Origin: Actinomycetes bacterium
Lineage (GTDB): Bacteria; Actinomycetota; Acidimicrobiia; Acidimicrobiales; RAAP-2
NCBI GenBank assembly: GCA_021800645.1
Contig: JAJYYT010000171.1
Coordinates: 1-5,232 of the forward strand
DNA length: 5,232 nucleotides
Reading direction: 5' to 3'
The notes beneath the pieces are model-generated. The model was not told the DNA's origin. It ran no database searches and saw nothing but the letters and a program-made list of their open reading frames with translations. The position numbers and the translations under genes were made by a program. Positions 1 through 5,232 of this stretch are shown piece after piece (the first letter of the stretch is position 1; the number at the start of each line of letters is the position of its first letter).

Positions 1-187
1 TCGCACCGGGCCGGAGGTAGTCGCCGTGCGCGAACCCCCCCGGAAGGACGACGGCGTCGAGCCCCTCGAGCCGCTCGTCGGTGTGCCAGACGAGCGACGC
101 GGTCGCGCCGGCACGCTCGAACGCGCTGACCGTGTCGTGCTCGCAGTTGGTGCCGGGGAAGACGACGACGCCGACACGGGCGCTCAC
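1..187 (-). CDS. purQ: Phosphoribosylformylglycinamidine synthase, glutaminase subunit PurQ (N-terminal part, cut by window edge)
   Basis: PurQ is the class I glutamine amidotransferase subunit of the three-part FGAM synthase (PurL, PurQ, PurS). It hydrolyses glutamine and passes ammonia to PurL in the fourth step of IMP synthesis, in the cytoplasm. Only the first 62 codons and one base are visible. They start at a GTG and read VSARVGVVVFPGTNCEHD, the typical first beta strand and FPGTNCEHD signature, followed by LPGGFAHGDYLRPGA near residues 48-62, which matches the usual LPGGFSYGDYLR loop. The nucleophile cysteine and the catalytic His/Glu pair lie outside the window. The GTG overlaps the purS TGA by 4 nt (GTGA). 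A strong Shine-Dalgarno sequence, GGAGGAG, sits 5 nt upstream inside the purS tail and supports this start. Serine and tyrosine of the usual FSYGDYLR loop are Ala and His here. The identification is secure. Confidence 0.95.
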   Translation of the reverse strand, partial: MSARVGVVVFPGTNCEHDTVSAFERAGATASLVWHTDERLEGLDAVVLPGGFAHGDYLRPGA

Positions 188-489
188 GTCCGCTCCTCCG
201 TGAGCTCGCCTGGCCCGTCCGGCGGGCCGCCGCCCGGCGCCAGCGCACGGAGCTCGAGCTCGCTGTCCTCGATGACGGGGTTCGCGAGCAGCCGGTGCGC
301 GAGCTCCTCGGCGCGCCGACGCGCCGAGACCTCGTCTGCAGCGTCGAGCTCGAACCTGAAGGACCGGCCGGCCCGCACCCCGCGCACGTCGTCGAAGCCG
401 AGCGCAGGCAGTGCCCGCTCGATCGTCGCGCCCTCCGGGTCCGCGATGCCCGGCCGCAGGCGAACTTCCACGCGCGCCGCGAACTTCAT
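184..489 (-). CDS. purS: Phosphoribosylformylglycinamidine synthase subunit PurS
   Basis: PurS is the small structural subunit that bridges PurL and PurQ in FGAM synthase of Gram-positive bacteria and archaea and is thought to help channel ammonia. The 101-residue product starts MKFAARVEVRLRPGIADPEG, the usual PurS opening (a beta strand followed by the RPGI/L-DPEG turn). It continues with IERALPALGFDDVRGVRAGR at residues 23-42, RFELDA at 45-50, and LAHRLLANPVIEDSELEL at 63-80, where LLANPVIED corresponds to the common CEKLLANPVIE motif. The ATG overlaps the purC stop as ATGA and has no convincing ribosome binding site, which suggests translational coupling. The frame stays open upstream through purC, but that extension has no PurS character. 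PurS proteins are usually about 80-85 residues. Residues 84-101 are an added Gly/Pro-rich, acidic tail. Identification is firm. Confidence 0.95.
   Translation of the reverse strand: MKFAARVEVRLRPGIADPEGATIERALPALGFDDVRGVRAGRSFRFELDAADEVSARRRAEELAHRLLANPVIEDSELELRALAPGGGPPDGPGELTEERT
193..199 (-). promoter_or_regulatory. Ribosome binding site of purQ inside the purS coding tail
   Basis: On the minus strand these bases read GGAGGAG, ending 5 nt before the purQ GTG. It is the best Shine-Dalgarno match at any junction in the window. It is encoded by the Glu-Glu pair of the last PurS residues (LTEERT), so the final codons of purS double as the purQ initiation signal. It fixes the purQ start at the GTG whose last two bases begin the purS stop codon. 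Confidence 0.75.
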
Positions 490-1391
490 CTGCGGGCACC
501 GTACCAGTCGGTCAGCCTCCGACCGGTCACACGCTCGTACGCCGCGACGTAACGCTCGGACGTCGCGCGCACGACCTCGGGAGGCAGCGTCGGCGCGGGC
601 GGCCGCTTGTCCCACCCGCTCGAAGCCGCCCAGTCGCGCAGGGGTTGCTTGTCGAAGGCGGGAGGGGTCTTGCCGGGCACGACCTCCTCCGCCGGCCAGA
701 GCCGCGAGGAGTCCGGGGTCACGACCTCGTCGCACAGGCACAGCTCGCCGTCGACGAAGCCCAGCTCGAACTTCGTGTCCGCGAGGACGAAGCCGGCGGC
801 GGCGGCTCGTCCTGCGGCCTTCTCGTAGAGGGCCAGCGAGAGCTCCCGTGCCCGCTCCGCGGGTCCCCGTCCCACGATCTCGACGGCCGCGTCGAAGCCG
901 ATGTTCACGTCGTGACCTTCCTCGGCCTTCGTCGCAGGCGTGAACATCGGCTCGGGGAGACGGTCCGCGAGCAGCAGGCCCTTCGGCATGGGCGTGCCGT
1001 GCACCGTGCCGGCGGCCGTGTACTCCTCGTACGCCTGGCCAGCGAGGTACCCGCGCACGATGCACTCGATCGGGAGCATCTCGGCACGGCGGACGAGGAG
1101 AGCGCGCCCGTCGATCCCGGACCACCCTGAGCCCGACAACGACGAGGCTCCAGGGACGTGCGCTTCGATCTCGTCGGGGTCGGCGGTGAGGACCGTGCCG
1201 GGGGCCACGCCCGTGAGCTCTGCCACCCAGAACGCCGTCATCGCGGTGAGCACCCGGCCCTTGTGGGGGACCGGCTCGGCGAACACGACGTCGTACGCGC
1301 TGATGCGATCGGAAGCCACCATGAGCAGCAACCCGTCGCCCACGTCGTAGAGCTCGCGGACCTTCCCCGAGCGCAGGAGCGACAGCGTCAC
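486..1391 (-). CDS. purC: Phosphoribosylaminoimidazole-succinocarboxamide synthase (SAICAR synthetase) PurC
   Basis: PurC joins CAIR and aspartate with ATP to give SAICAR, the substrate of PurB encoded just upstream. The 301-residue protein carries the family motifs in order: SGKVRELYDVGD at 8-19, VASDRISAYDVVF at 25-37, MLPIECIVRGYLAG at 105-118, the substrate loop EPMFTPATKAEEGHDVNI at 147-164, LADTKFELGF at 203-212, and DEVVTPDSSRLWP at 221-233. Length fits the actinobacterial form, longer than the roughly 240-residue E. coli enzyme. The start is the GTG that overlaps the purB TGA (GTGA), with a GAGGG 5 nt upstream. It places SGKVRELYDVGD at the normal distance from the N-terminus. The same frame is open for another 1.4 kb through purB, but that is an out-of-frame shadow. 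A Ser/Gly-rich stretch at residues 81-92 looks like a loop insertion between beta strands. The stop overlaps the purS ATG. Confidence 0.97.
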   Translation of the reverse strand: MTLSLLRSGKVRELYDVGDGLLLMVASDRISAYDVVFAEPVPHKGRVLTAMTAFWVAELTGVAPGTVLTADPDEIEAHVPGASSLSGSGWSGIDGRALLVRRAEMLPIECIVRGYLAGQAYEEYTAAGTVHGTPMPKGLLLADRLPEPMFTPATKAEEGHDVNIGFDAAVEIVGRGPAERARELSLALYEKAAGRAAAAGFVLADTKFELGFVDGELCLCDEVVTPDSSRLWPAEEVVPGKTPPAFDKQPLRDWAASSGWDKRPPAPTLPPEVVRATSERYVAAYERVTGRRLTDWYGARR

Positions 1392-2776
1392 GGAAGCCCT
1401 CGCCTCGTGCCGGTCGGAGCTCCTTGGTCGATCCGACCTCGTGGGTCGCTCGAGGCAGGTCCCCGCTCCGCAGCGTCGCTCGCGTCGAGGGCCACGAGCG
1501 CGTCGAGGAACCGCCGCCGGTGCCGGAGCATGCGGTCGAGGTCGAAAGCCGCGTCGAGCTCGTCGGCGTCCAGAGGGACCTCCGGATCCGAGGCGAGCAC
1601 CTCGGCCAGGGGACGCCCTGTGGTCAGCGCGACGCGCGCGTCGCGCTGGACGATCCGGTACGCGTCGTCGCGCGCCAAGCCTCTGTCCACGAGCGCGAGG
1701 AGGACGGGCTGGCTGAAGACGAGGTCCGAGATGTTGGCGCGGGCCCGGTCGGCGTGGACCGCGAGCCCGGACACCAACGCGGTGGCTTGACGGAGCACGT
1801 AGCACGCGAGCAGCGACGCGTCCGGGAGCGCCACCCGCTCCACCGAGCTGTGCGAGATGTCGCGCTCGTGCCAGAGCGCCACGTCCTCGAATCCCGCACC
1901 GGCATAGCCGCGCAGCAGCCGCGCCAACCCGCAGAGCCGCTCCGAGAGGACGGGGTTGCGCTTGTGAGGCATCGCCGAGCTGCCCTTCTGCCCTTCGGAG
2001 AACGGCTCTTCGACCTCGCCGACCTCGGTGCGCGCGAGCAGACGGACCTCCGTCGCGATCAGCTCGACCGTCGCACCGACGGACGCGCACGCGTAGAGGT
2101 ACTCGGCGTGGCGATCGCGCGCGATCACCTGGGTCGCCGGGACCGGCTCGAGGCCGAGCGCGTGGCAGACGTACGCCTCGACGGCGGGGTCCACGTTCGA
2201 GTACGTGCCGACGGCGCCCGAGAGCTTCCCGACGGCGACGGCACGCCGCGCCCTGCGCAGGCGGGTGCGGTCCCGGTCGACCTGGAGCGCCCAGAGCGCG
2301 AACTTGGCGCCGAACGTGGTGGGTTCCGCCTGCATCCCGTGCGTCCGCCCGGCCACGGGGACGTCGATCAGCTCTTCTGCACGCTCGCGCAGCGCGACGA
2401 AGAGCTCCCCCGCAGCTTCGACGAGCAGGTCGGCCGAGCGTGCCAGGGTCGCGCACTGCGCCGTGTCCACGACGTCCGACGAGGTCAGGCCGTAGTGGAT
2501 CCACGAGGCCTCCGGTTCGCCGATGCGAGCCTGGACGACGTCCACGAATGCCGCGACGTCGTGGTTGGTCACCCTCTCCCGGTCCTCGACGTCGGCGACG
2601 AACTGCGCGTCGACCTTGGGCGCCCGGCGACGGACCGCTGCCGCGTCGGCCGCGGGCACCGTACCCACGGCGGCGTGGCCCTCGACGGCCAGCAGCTCGA
2701 CCTCGAGCCAGGTCGCGAGCCGTGACTCGTCGCTGAAGAGGGCCGCCATGTCGGCAGGGCTGTAGCGTCGGATCAC
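1388..2776 (-). CDS. purB: Adenylosuccinate lyase PurB
   Basis: PurB is a homotetrameric lyase of the fumarase/aspartase superfamily. It releases fumarate from SAICAR (giving AICAR) and from adenylosuccinate (giving AMP), so it serves both IMP synthesis and the AMP branch that PurA feeds. The 462-residue product shows NHDV at 71-74, HYGLTSSDVVDTA at 94-106, the active-site histidine motif GRTHGMQAEPTTFG at 143-156, and the superfamily signature loop GSSAMPHKRNP at 265-275 with the catalytic serine. WHERDISHSSVER follows at 302-314. The N-terminus (IRRYSPADMAALFSDE) matches actinobacterial PurB. The GTG start overlaps the purD TGA as GTGA and has AGGTGG 4 nt upstream. The family is commonly about 430 residues. 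Here about 30 extra residues after the final helix (from about 434) form a Gly/Pro/Arg-rich, probably disordered tail that runs to the overlap with purC. Confidence 0.97.
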   Translation of the reverse strand: MIRRYSPADMAALFSDESRLATWLEVELLAVEGHAAVGTVPAADAAAVRRRAPKVDAQFVADVEDRERVTNHDVAAFVDVVQARIGEPEASWIHYGLTSSDVVDTAQCATLARSADLLVEAAGELFVALRERAEELIDVPVAGRTHGMQAEPTTFGAKFALWALQVDRDRTRLRRARRAVAVGKLSGAVGTYSNVDPAVEAYVCHALGLEPVPATQVIARDRHAEYLYACASVGATVELIATEVRLLARTEVGEVEEPFSEGQKGSSAMPHKRNPVLSERLCGLARLLRGYAGAGFEDVALWHERDISHSSVERVALPDASLLACYVLRQATALVSGLAVHADRARANISDLVFSQPVLLALVDRGLARDDAYRIVQRDARVALTTGRPLAEVLASDPEVPLDADELDAAFDLDRMLRHRRRFLDALVALDASDAAERGPASSDPRGRIDQGAPTGTRRGLP

Positions 2777-4089
2777 AGCGCCACCTGCGAAGTCGCGGGT
2801 GCGGCCTCAGGGGCGGGGACGGCCGCGACGTCGCTCCGCCACTGCGCACCGGGCCAGGTGACCCGATCGACAGCCTGGTACGCGCGCCGCCGAGCCTCAG
2901 CCAGGTCGGGCGCGACGGCTACGATCCCAAGGACGCGGCCGCCACCCACGAGGACCGGCCCGTCCGGCGCTTCTCTGCGCGTGGAGGCATGGATCACCGT
3001 CACACCCGGGACTGGCTCCACGAGCTGACCGTCGGTGCCGATGCCCTCGATCGCATCCCCCATGCGCGCCGATGTCGGGTACCCCTGCGCAGCCATCACG
3101 ACGCAGACCGCCGCGCCCTCGGGCGGCGAGAGGCGACCTGCGGGCACGGCCCGAGCGAGGCGGCCTTCGGCGACGGCGAGAAGCACCTCGACTGGGTCCT
3201 CGCGCAAGATCGGCAGCACCACCTGCGCCTCGGGATCGCCGAGCCTGACGTTGTACTCGAGGACGTGCGGGCCGTCGGCGGTGAGCATCAGCCCGGCGTA
3301 GAGCACTCCCCGGTAGTCGATGCCGCGGCGGCGGATCTCGTGGACGACCGGGGCGACCATGCGCTCGACCAGCTCCTCCACCTCTGCGTCCTTCAGGTCG
3401 GGAAGCGGTGCGTACGAGCCCATGCCGCCGGTGTTCGGGCCTCGATCCCGGTCTCGCAGACGTTTGTAGTCCCGAGCCGGTGCCATCGGCACCACGGTCC
3501 TGCCGTCGCACAGCACGATGAGCGAGCATTCCGAGCCCGCCAGCCCCTCTTCCACGACGACCCGCCGGCCCGCGCCGCCGAACGCGCCGGAGAGCTTCGC
3601 CCTGACGTCCGCCTCCGCCTCCGCGAGCGTCGACGCGACCGTGACGCCCTTGCCGGATGCCAGGCCATCGGTCTTCACGACCCAGGGCCCCGGCAGCTCG
3701 CGGAGGAACTCACGCGCCGGCTCGACCGTCGTGAACACCCCGTGGCGGGCCGTGGGCACCCCGGCCGCGACGAGGACCTCTTTCATGAAGGCCTTCGAGC
3801 CCTCGAGCCGAGCTCCGTCGGCACCAGGTCCGACCACGCGGCGCCCGAGCGCGCGCAGCCGGTCGGCGAGGCCTCCGACCAGCGGAGCCTCCGGCCCGAT
3901 GACGTAGAGGTCGGCCTCGAGCTCCTCCGGTGGCGCCGACGTCGCGGTGATGCGGCCGGGGCCACCTGCCCCGCCCGGCATCCCCGGATTGCCCGGAGTC
4001 ACCACGACCTCGGCGGACCGGGCGAGCGCCAGGCAGAGCGCGTGCTCCCTCCCTCCGGAGCCGACGACGCAGATCCGGGGAACGCTCAC
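2773..4089 (-). CDS. purD: Phosphoribosylamine-glycine ligase (GAR synthetase) PurD
   Basis: PurD ligates glycine to 5-phosphoribosylamine using ATP, the second step of IMP synthesis. The 438-residue protein has the full ATP-grasp layout. The N-terminal domain includes ICVVGSGGREHAL (6-18) and TPGNPG (31-36). LEGSKAFMKEVLVAAGVPTA is at 95-114. The ATP-grasp glycine loop WVVKTDGLASGKGV is at 136-149. GPNTGGMGSYAP is at 217-228. The metal-binding stretch VLEYNVRLGDPEAQ (276-289) retains Glu278 and Asn280. The C-terminal domain ends near VDRVTWPGAQWRSDVA. The last 14 residues (Pro/Ala-rich) exceed the usual end. The common RFGDPE motif reads RLGDPE here. The start is a GTG that places VVGSGG at the expected distance. 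It has no ribosome binding site, and its first 29 bp are the third copy of a tandem repeat beginning at the purA stop. The stop overlaps purB. The frame is open back to the purA TGA (17 codons), but no start codon in that stretch is credible. Confidence 0.96.
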   Translation of the reverse strand: MSVPRICVVGSGGREHALCLALARSAEVVVTPGNPGMPGGAGGPGRITATSAPPEELEADLYVIGPEAPLVGGLADRLRALGRRVVGPGADGARLEGSKAFMKEVLVAAGVPTARHGVFTTVEPAREFLRELPGPWVVKTDGLASGKGVTVASTLAEAEADVRAKLSGAFGGAGRRVVVEEGLAGSECSLIVLCDGRTVVPMAPARDYKRLRDRDRGPNTGGMGSYAPLPDLKDAEVEELVERMVAPVVHEIRRRGIDYRGVLYAGLMLTADGPHVLEYNVRLGDPEAQVVLPILREDPVEVLLAVAEGRLARAVPAGRLSPPEGAAVCVVMAAQGYPTSARMGDAIEGIGTDGQLVEPVPGVTVIHASTRREAPDGPVLVGGGRVLGIVAVAPDLAEARRRAYQAVDRVTWPGAQWRSDVAAVPAPEAAPATSQVAL

Positions 4090-4118
4090 GCGACGACGTA
4101 GATCAAAGGAGCGCTCAC
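4086..4118 (-). other. Mini reading frame 2 between purA and purD (10 codons)
   Basis: This frame starts at a GTG overlapping the stop of mini frame 1, reads VSAPLIYVVA and ends at a TGA that overlaps the purD start (GTGA, 4089-4086). The peptide is a near copy of the PurD N-terminus (VSVPRICVVG), as expected from repeat copy B. No Shine-Dalgarno sequence lies upstream. If translated, it would deliver a terminating ribosome directly onto the purD start codon. Whether ribosomes use it is unknown. Confidence 0.35.
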
Positions 4119-4144
4119 GGACGACGCAGGCCCGGGAAGCTCAC
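4115..4144 (-). other. Mini reading frame 1 between purA and purD (9 codons)
   Basis: This frame starts at a GTG overlapping the purA TGA (GTGA, 4144-4141), reads VSFPGLRRP and stops at a TGA overlapping the next GTG (4118-4115). It comes from repeat copy A. Small length differences shift its second half relative to purD, so it ends LRRP instead of CVVG. No ribosome binding site precedes it. It could only be translated by ribosomes that have just finished PurA. It is more likely a reinitiation stepping stone or an inert duplication remnant than a functional peptide. The frame is directly visible; its translation is not established. Confidence 0.35.
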
Positions 4145-5232
4145 GCGGCGGCGAAGGACACGACCTGCTCTCGGCCGGGCCCGACTCCCACCAGGCGCAC
4201 GGGCACCCCGATCTGGTCGGCGAGGAACGCGACGTACTCCTTCGCCGCCTCCGGCAGGTCGGCGACGGAGGTGGTACCGGTCAGGTCGGTCCGCCAGCCG
4301 GGCAGCTCCTCGTAGAGAGGGGTCACCTGGTGGAGCGTGGACTGGTGGTAGGGAGGCAGGTCATAGCGCTCGCCACCCGCCTCGTACGCCACGCAGACGC
4401 GCAACGTCTCGGTGGTGTCGAGCACGTCCAGCTTGGTCAGCGCGATCTCGGTCAGGGAGTTCAGCCGCACCGCTTGGCGAGCCATCACGGCATCGAACCA
4501 GCCAACCCGGCGACGACGGCCGGTGACGGTGCCGTACTCGTGGCCCCGCTCGACCAGCAGCTCCGCGAGCTCGCCGTCGAGCTCCGTCGGGAAGGGGCCC
4601 GCGCCTACCCGGGTCACGTAGGCCTTCGCGATGCCGATCACGCGGTCGATATCACGCGGACCGAGCCCGCTGCCGGTGCACGCCCCGCCCGCGACGGGGT
4701 TCGACGAGGTGACGAACGGGTACGTGCCATGGTCGAGGTCCAGGAACGTGGCCTGGGCACCTTCCAGCAGGATGTTGCGCCCGGCGCCGATCGCCTCGTG
4801 GAGGATGCCGACCGTGTCCCCCACCATCGGCACGAGCCGTGGCGCGTACTCGTCCAGATAGCGCTGCGCGATGTCGCTCGCCGAGAGCGGCAGGCGGTTG
4901 TACACCTTGGCGAGGACCGCGTTCTTCTCCTTCAAGGCGACGTCGAGCTTCTGGCGGAAGATCTTCGCGTCGAGAAGGTCCTGCACACGCAGCCCCACAC
5001 GGGCAGCCTTGTCCGCGTAGGCGGGGCCGATGCCGCGCTTGGTGGTGCCCAGGGAGTTCTTCCCCAGGTACCGCTCCGTCACGCGGTCGAGCTCGAGGTG
5101 GTAGGGCATGATGAGATGCGCGTTGCCGCTCACGACGAGCCGCGACGTGTCCACCCCGCGCCGTTCGAGCTCGTCGAGCTCGGAGAGCAGCGCCTGCGGC
5201 TCGACGACGACCCCGTTGCCGATGAGCGGCGT
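4141..5232 (-). CDS. purA: Adenylosuccinate synthetase PurA (N-terminus outside the window)
   Basis: PurA couples IMP and aspartate using GTP to form adenylosuccinate, the committed step to AMP; PurB, encoded two genes downstream, completes it. The visible 363 residues begin in [18 protein letters not shown], a conserved stretch. From the E. coli protein (432 residues) I infer that about 65-70 N-terminal residues, including the GDEGKGK phosphate loop and the start codon, lie beyond the right edge. Visible motifs, numbered from the window edge: [22 protein letters not shown] (62-83), [23 protein letters not shown] (156-178), GSGLGP (187-192), [11 protein letters not shown] (208-218), the IMP/GTP loop [12 protein letters not shown] (238-249), the guanine-specificity motif TKLDVLD (266-272) and GPGREQVV (351-358). 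A GTG at 5154 is internal, not a start. The stop TGA is the first link of the stop/start chain to purD. It appears to be the head gene of the visible operon. Confidence 0.97.
   Translation of the reverse strand, partial: TPLIGNGVVVEPQALLSELDELERRGVDTSRLVVSGNAHLIMPYHLELDRVTERYLGKNSLGTTKRGIGPAYADKAARVGLRVQDLLDAKIFRQKLDVALKEKNAVLAKVYNRLPLSASDIAQRYLDEYAPRLVPMVGDTVGILHEAIGAGRNILLEGAQATFLDLDHGTYPFVTSSNPVAGGACTGSGLGPRDIDRVIGIAKAYVTRVGAGPFPTELDGELAELLVERGHEYGTVTGRRRRVGWFDAVMARQAVRLNSLTEIALTKLDVLDTTETLRVCVAYEAGGERYDLPPYHQSTLHQVTPLYEELPGWRTDLTGTTSVADLPEAAKEYVAFLADQIGVPVRLVGVGPGREQVVSFAAA

Larger units (their letters stand above)
4061..4144 (-). repeat. Three tandem imperfect direct repeats across the purA/purD junction
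   Basis: On the minus strand three head-to-tail units each begin GTGAGC and carry a CGTCGTC core near the end: copy A 4144-4119 (26 bp), copy B 4118-4090 (29 bp) and copy C 4089-4061 (29 bp). Copies B and C match at 23 of 29 positions without gaps. Copy A aligns to C with 23 of its 26 bases identical if short gaps are allowed. Copy A begins inside the last codons of purA, so that TGA is the purA stop. Copy C begins with the purD start codon and encodes its first residues. Every unit length is 2 modulo 3, so each GTGA is a stop for one frame and a start for the next. The likely origin is tandem duplication of an ancestral 4-nt purA/purD overlap; that history is inference. Confidence 0.8.

Noticed and set aside
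164..187. Similarity of the purQ start (GTGAGC, then CGTCGTC) to the purA/purD repeat
   Set aside because: Both encode a short Val-Ser start followed by a first beta strand ending in Val-Val, so shared codon preference explains the match. The middle does not align without gaps, and no tandem copy is present there.
490..1125. Apparent N-terminal extension of PurS
   Set aside because: The upstream part is a shadow frame of purC. PurS homology starts at the ATG at 489.
411..2725. Long plus-strand open frames, for example 1424-2725 and 411-1130
   Set aside because: They lie opposite purB and purC, are rich in Arg, Ala, Gly and Pro without family motifs, and are expected shadows of high-GC genes. 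No operon-style spacing or ribosome binding site supports them.
1392..2849. Apparent 787-residue protein extending PurC upstream through purB
   Set aside because: The region upstream of 1391 is the out-of-frame reading of purB. PurC homology starts right after the GTG at 1391, which overlaps the purB stop.
2989..4101. Plus-strand open frame of 370 codons opposite purD
   Set aside because: It mirrors the purD codon pattern, has no recognisable domain, and the minus-strand PurD identification is unambiguous.
4109..4136. Short palindromes GAGCGCTC and CCCGGG between purA and purD as a terminator
   Set aside because: The palindromes are 6-8 bp without a loop-stem of useful length or a following T-run, so they do not make an intrinsic terminator.
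4145..4170. Possible fourth degenerate repeat copy inside the purA 3' end
   Set aside because: The GCGGCGGCGAAGGA plus-strand similarity to copy B is weak, lacks the GTGAGC start, and is explained by Ala-rich C-terminal codons.
246..5185. Frequent GTCGAGCTCG-like words scattered across the window (for example near 250, 341, 1552, 5087, 5165)
   Set aside because: They are explained by favoured codons (GAG CTC, CTC GAG, GTC GAG) for common residue pairs. Spacing is irregular and the flanks differ, so there is no sign of a dispersed element.

Overview
This 5.2 kb window is a stretch of high-GC DNA (I estimate about 70%) carrying part of a de novo purine biosynthesis operon. All genes lie on the minus strand, in transcription order purA (5' end outside the window), purD, purB, purC, purS, purQ (3' end outside the window). 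The GTG-heavy starts, uniform TGA stops, strong third-position G/C bias, a separate small PurS with a short PurQ, and protein motifs close to actinobacterial versions point to an actinomycete-like bacterium (phylum Actinomycetota). I cannot place it to genus. A deep-branching class such as Acidimicrobiia or Thermoleophilia is possible but is only a guess.

Layout by coordinate: purQ start 1-187, purS 184-489, purC 486-1391, purB 1388-2776, purD 2773-4089, an 84-bp repeat-containing junction 4061-4144, and purA 4141-5232. Coding sequence covers everything except about 50 bp between purA and purD. No gene is supported on the plus strand; its long open frames are GC-driven shadows. There is no RNA gene, mobile element, CRISPR array, terminator or recognisable promoter. 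The operon promoter is presumably upstream of purA, beyond the right edge, and purL is the likely next gene beyond the left edge.

Pathway: PurD makes glycinamide ribonucleotide (GAR). PurS and PurQ are the small and glutaminase subunits of formylglycinamidine ribonucleotide (FGAM) synthase and need PurL. PurC makes succinylaminoimidazole-carboxamide ribonucleotide (SAICAR). PurB cleaves SAICAR and later adenylosuccinate, and PurA makes that adenylosuccinate from IMP. The operon therefore holds early and middle IMP steps plus the full IMP-to-AMP branch.

The most interesting part is not a gene. Four of the five junctions are exact 4-nt overlaps (GTGA or ATGA). At purA/purD the same overlap is repeated three times by a tandem imperfect direct repeat of 26, 29 and 29 bp, whose last copy is the start of purD itself. 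The two extra copies create two tiny in-line reading frames of 9 and 10 codons. Each begins at a GTG overlapping the previous stop and ends at a TGA overlapping the next start, giving an unbroken stop/start chain from PurA to PurD. I saw no exotic new system otherwise.
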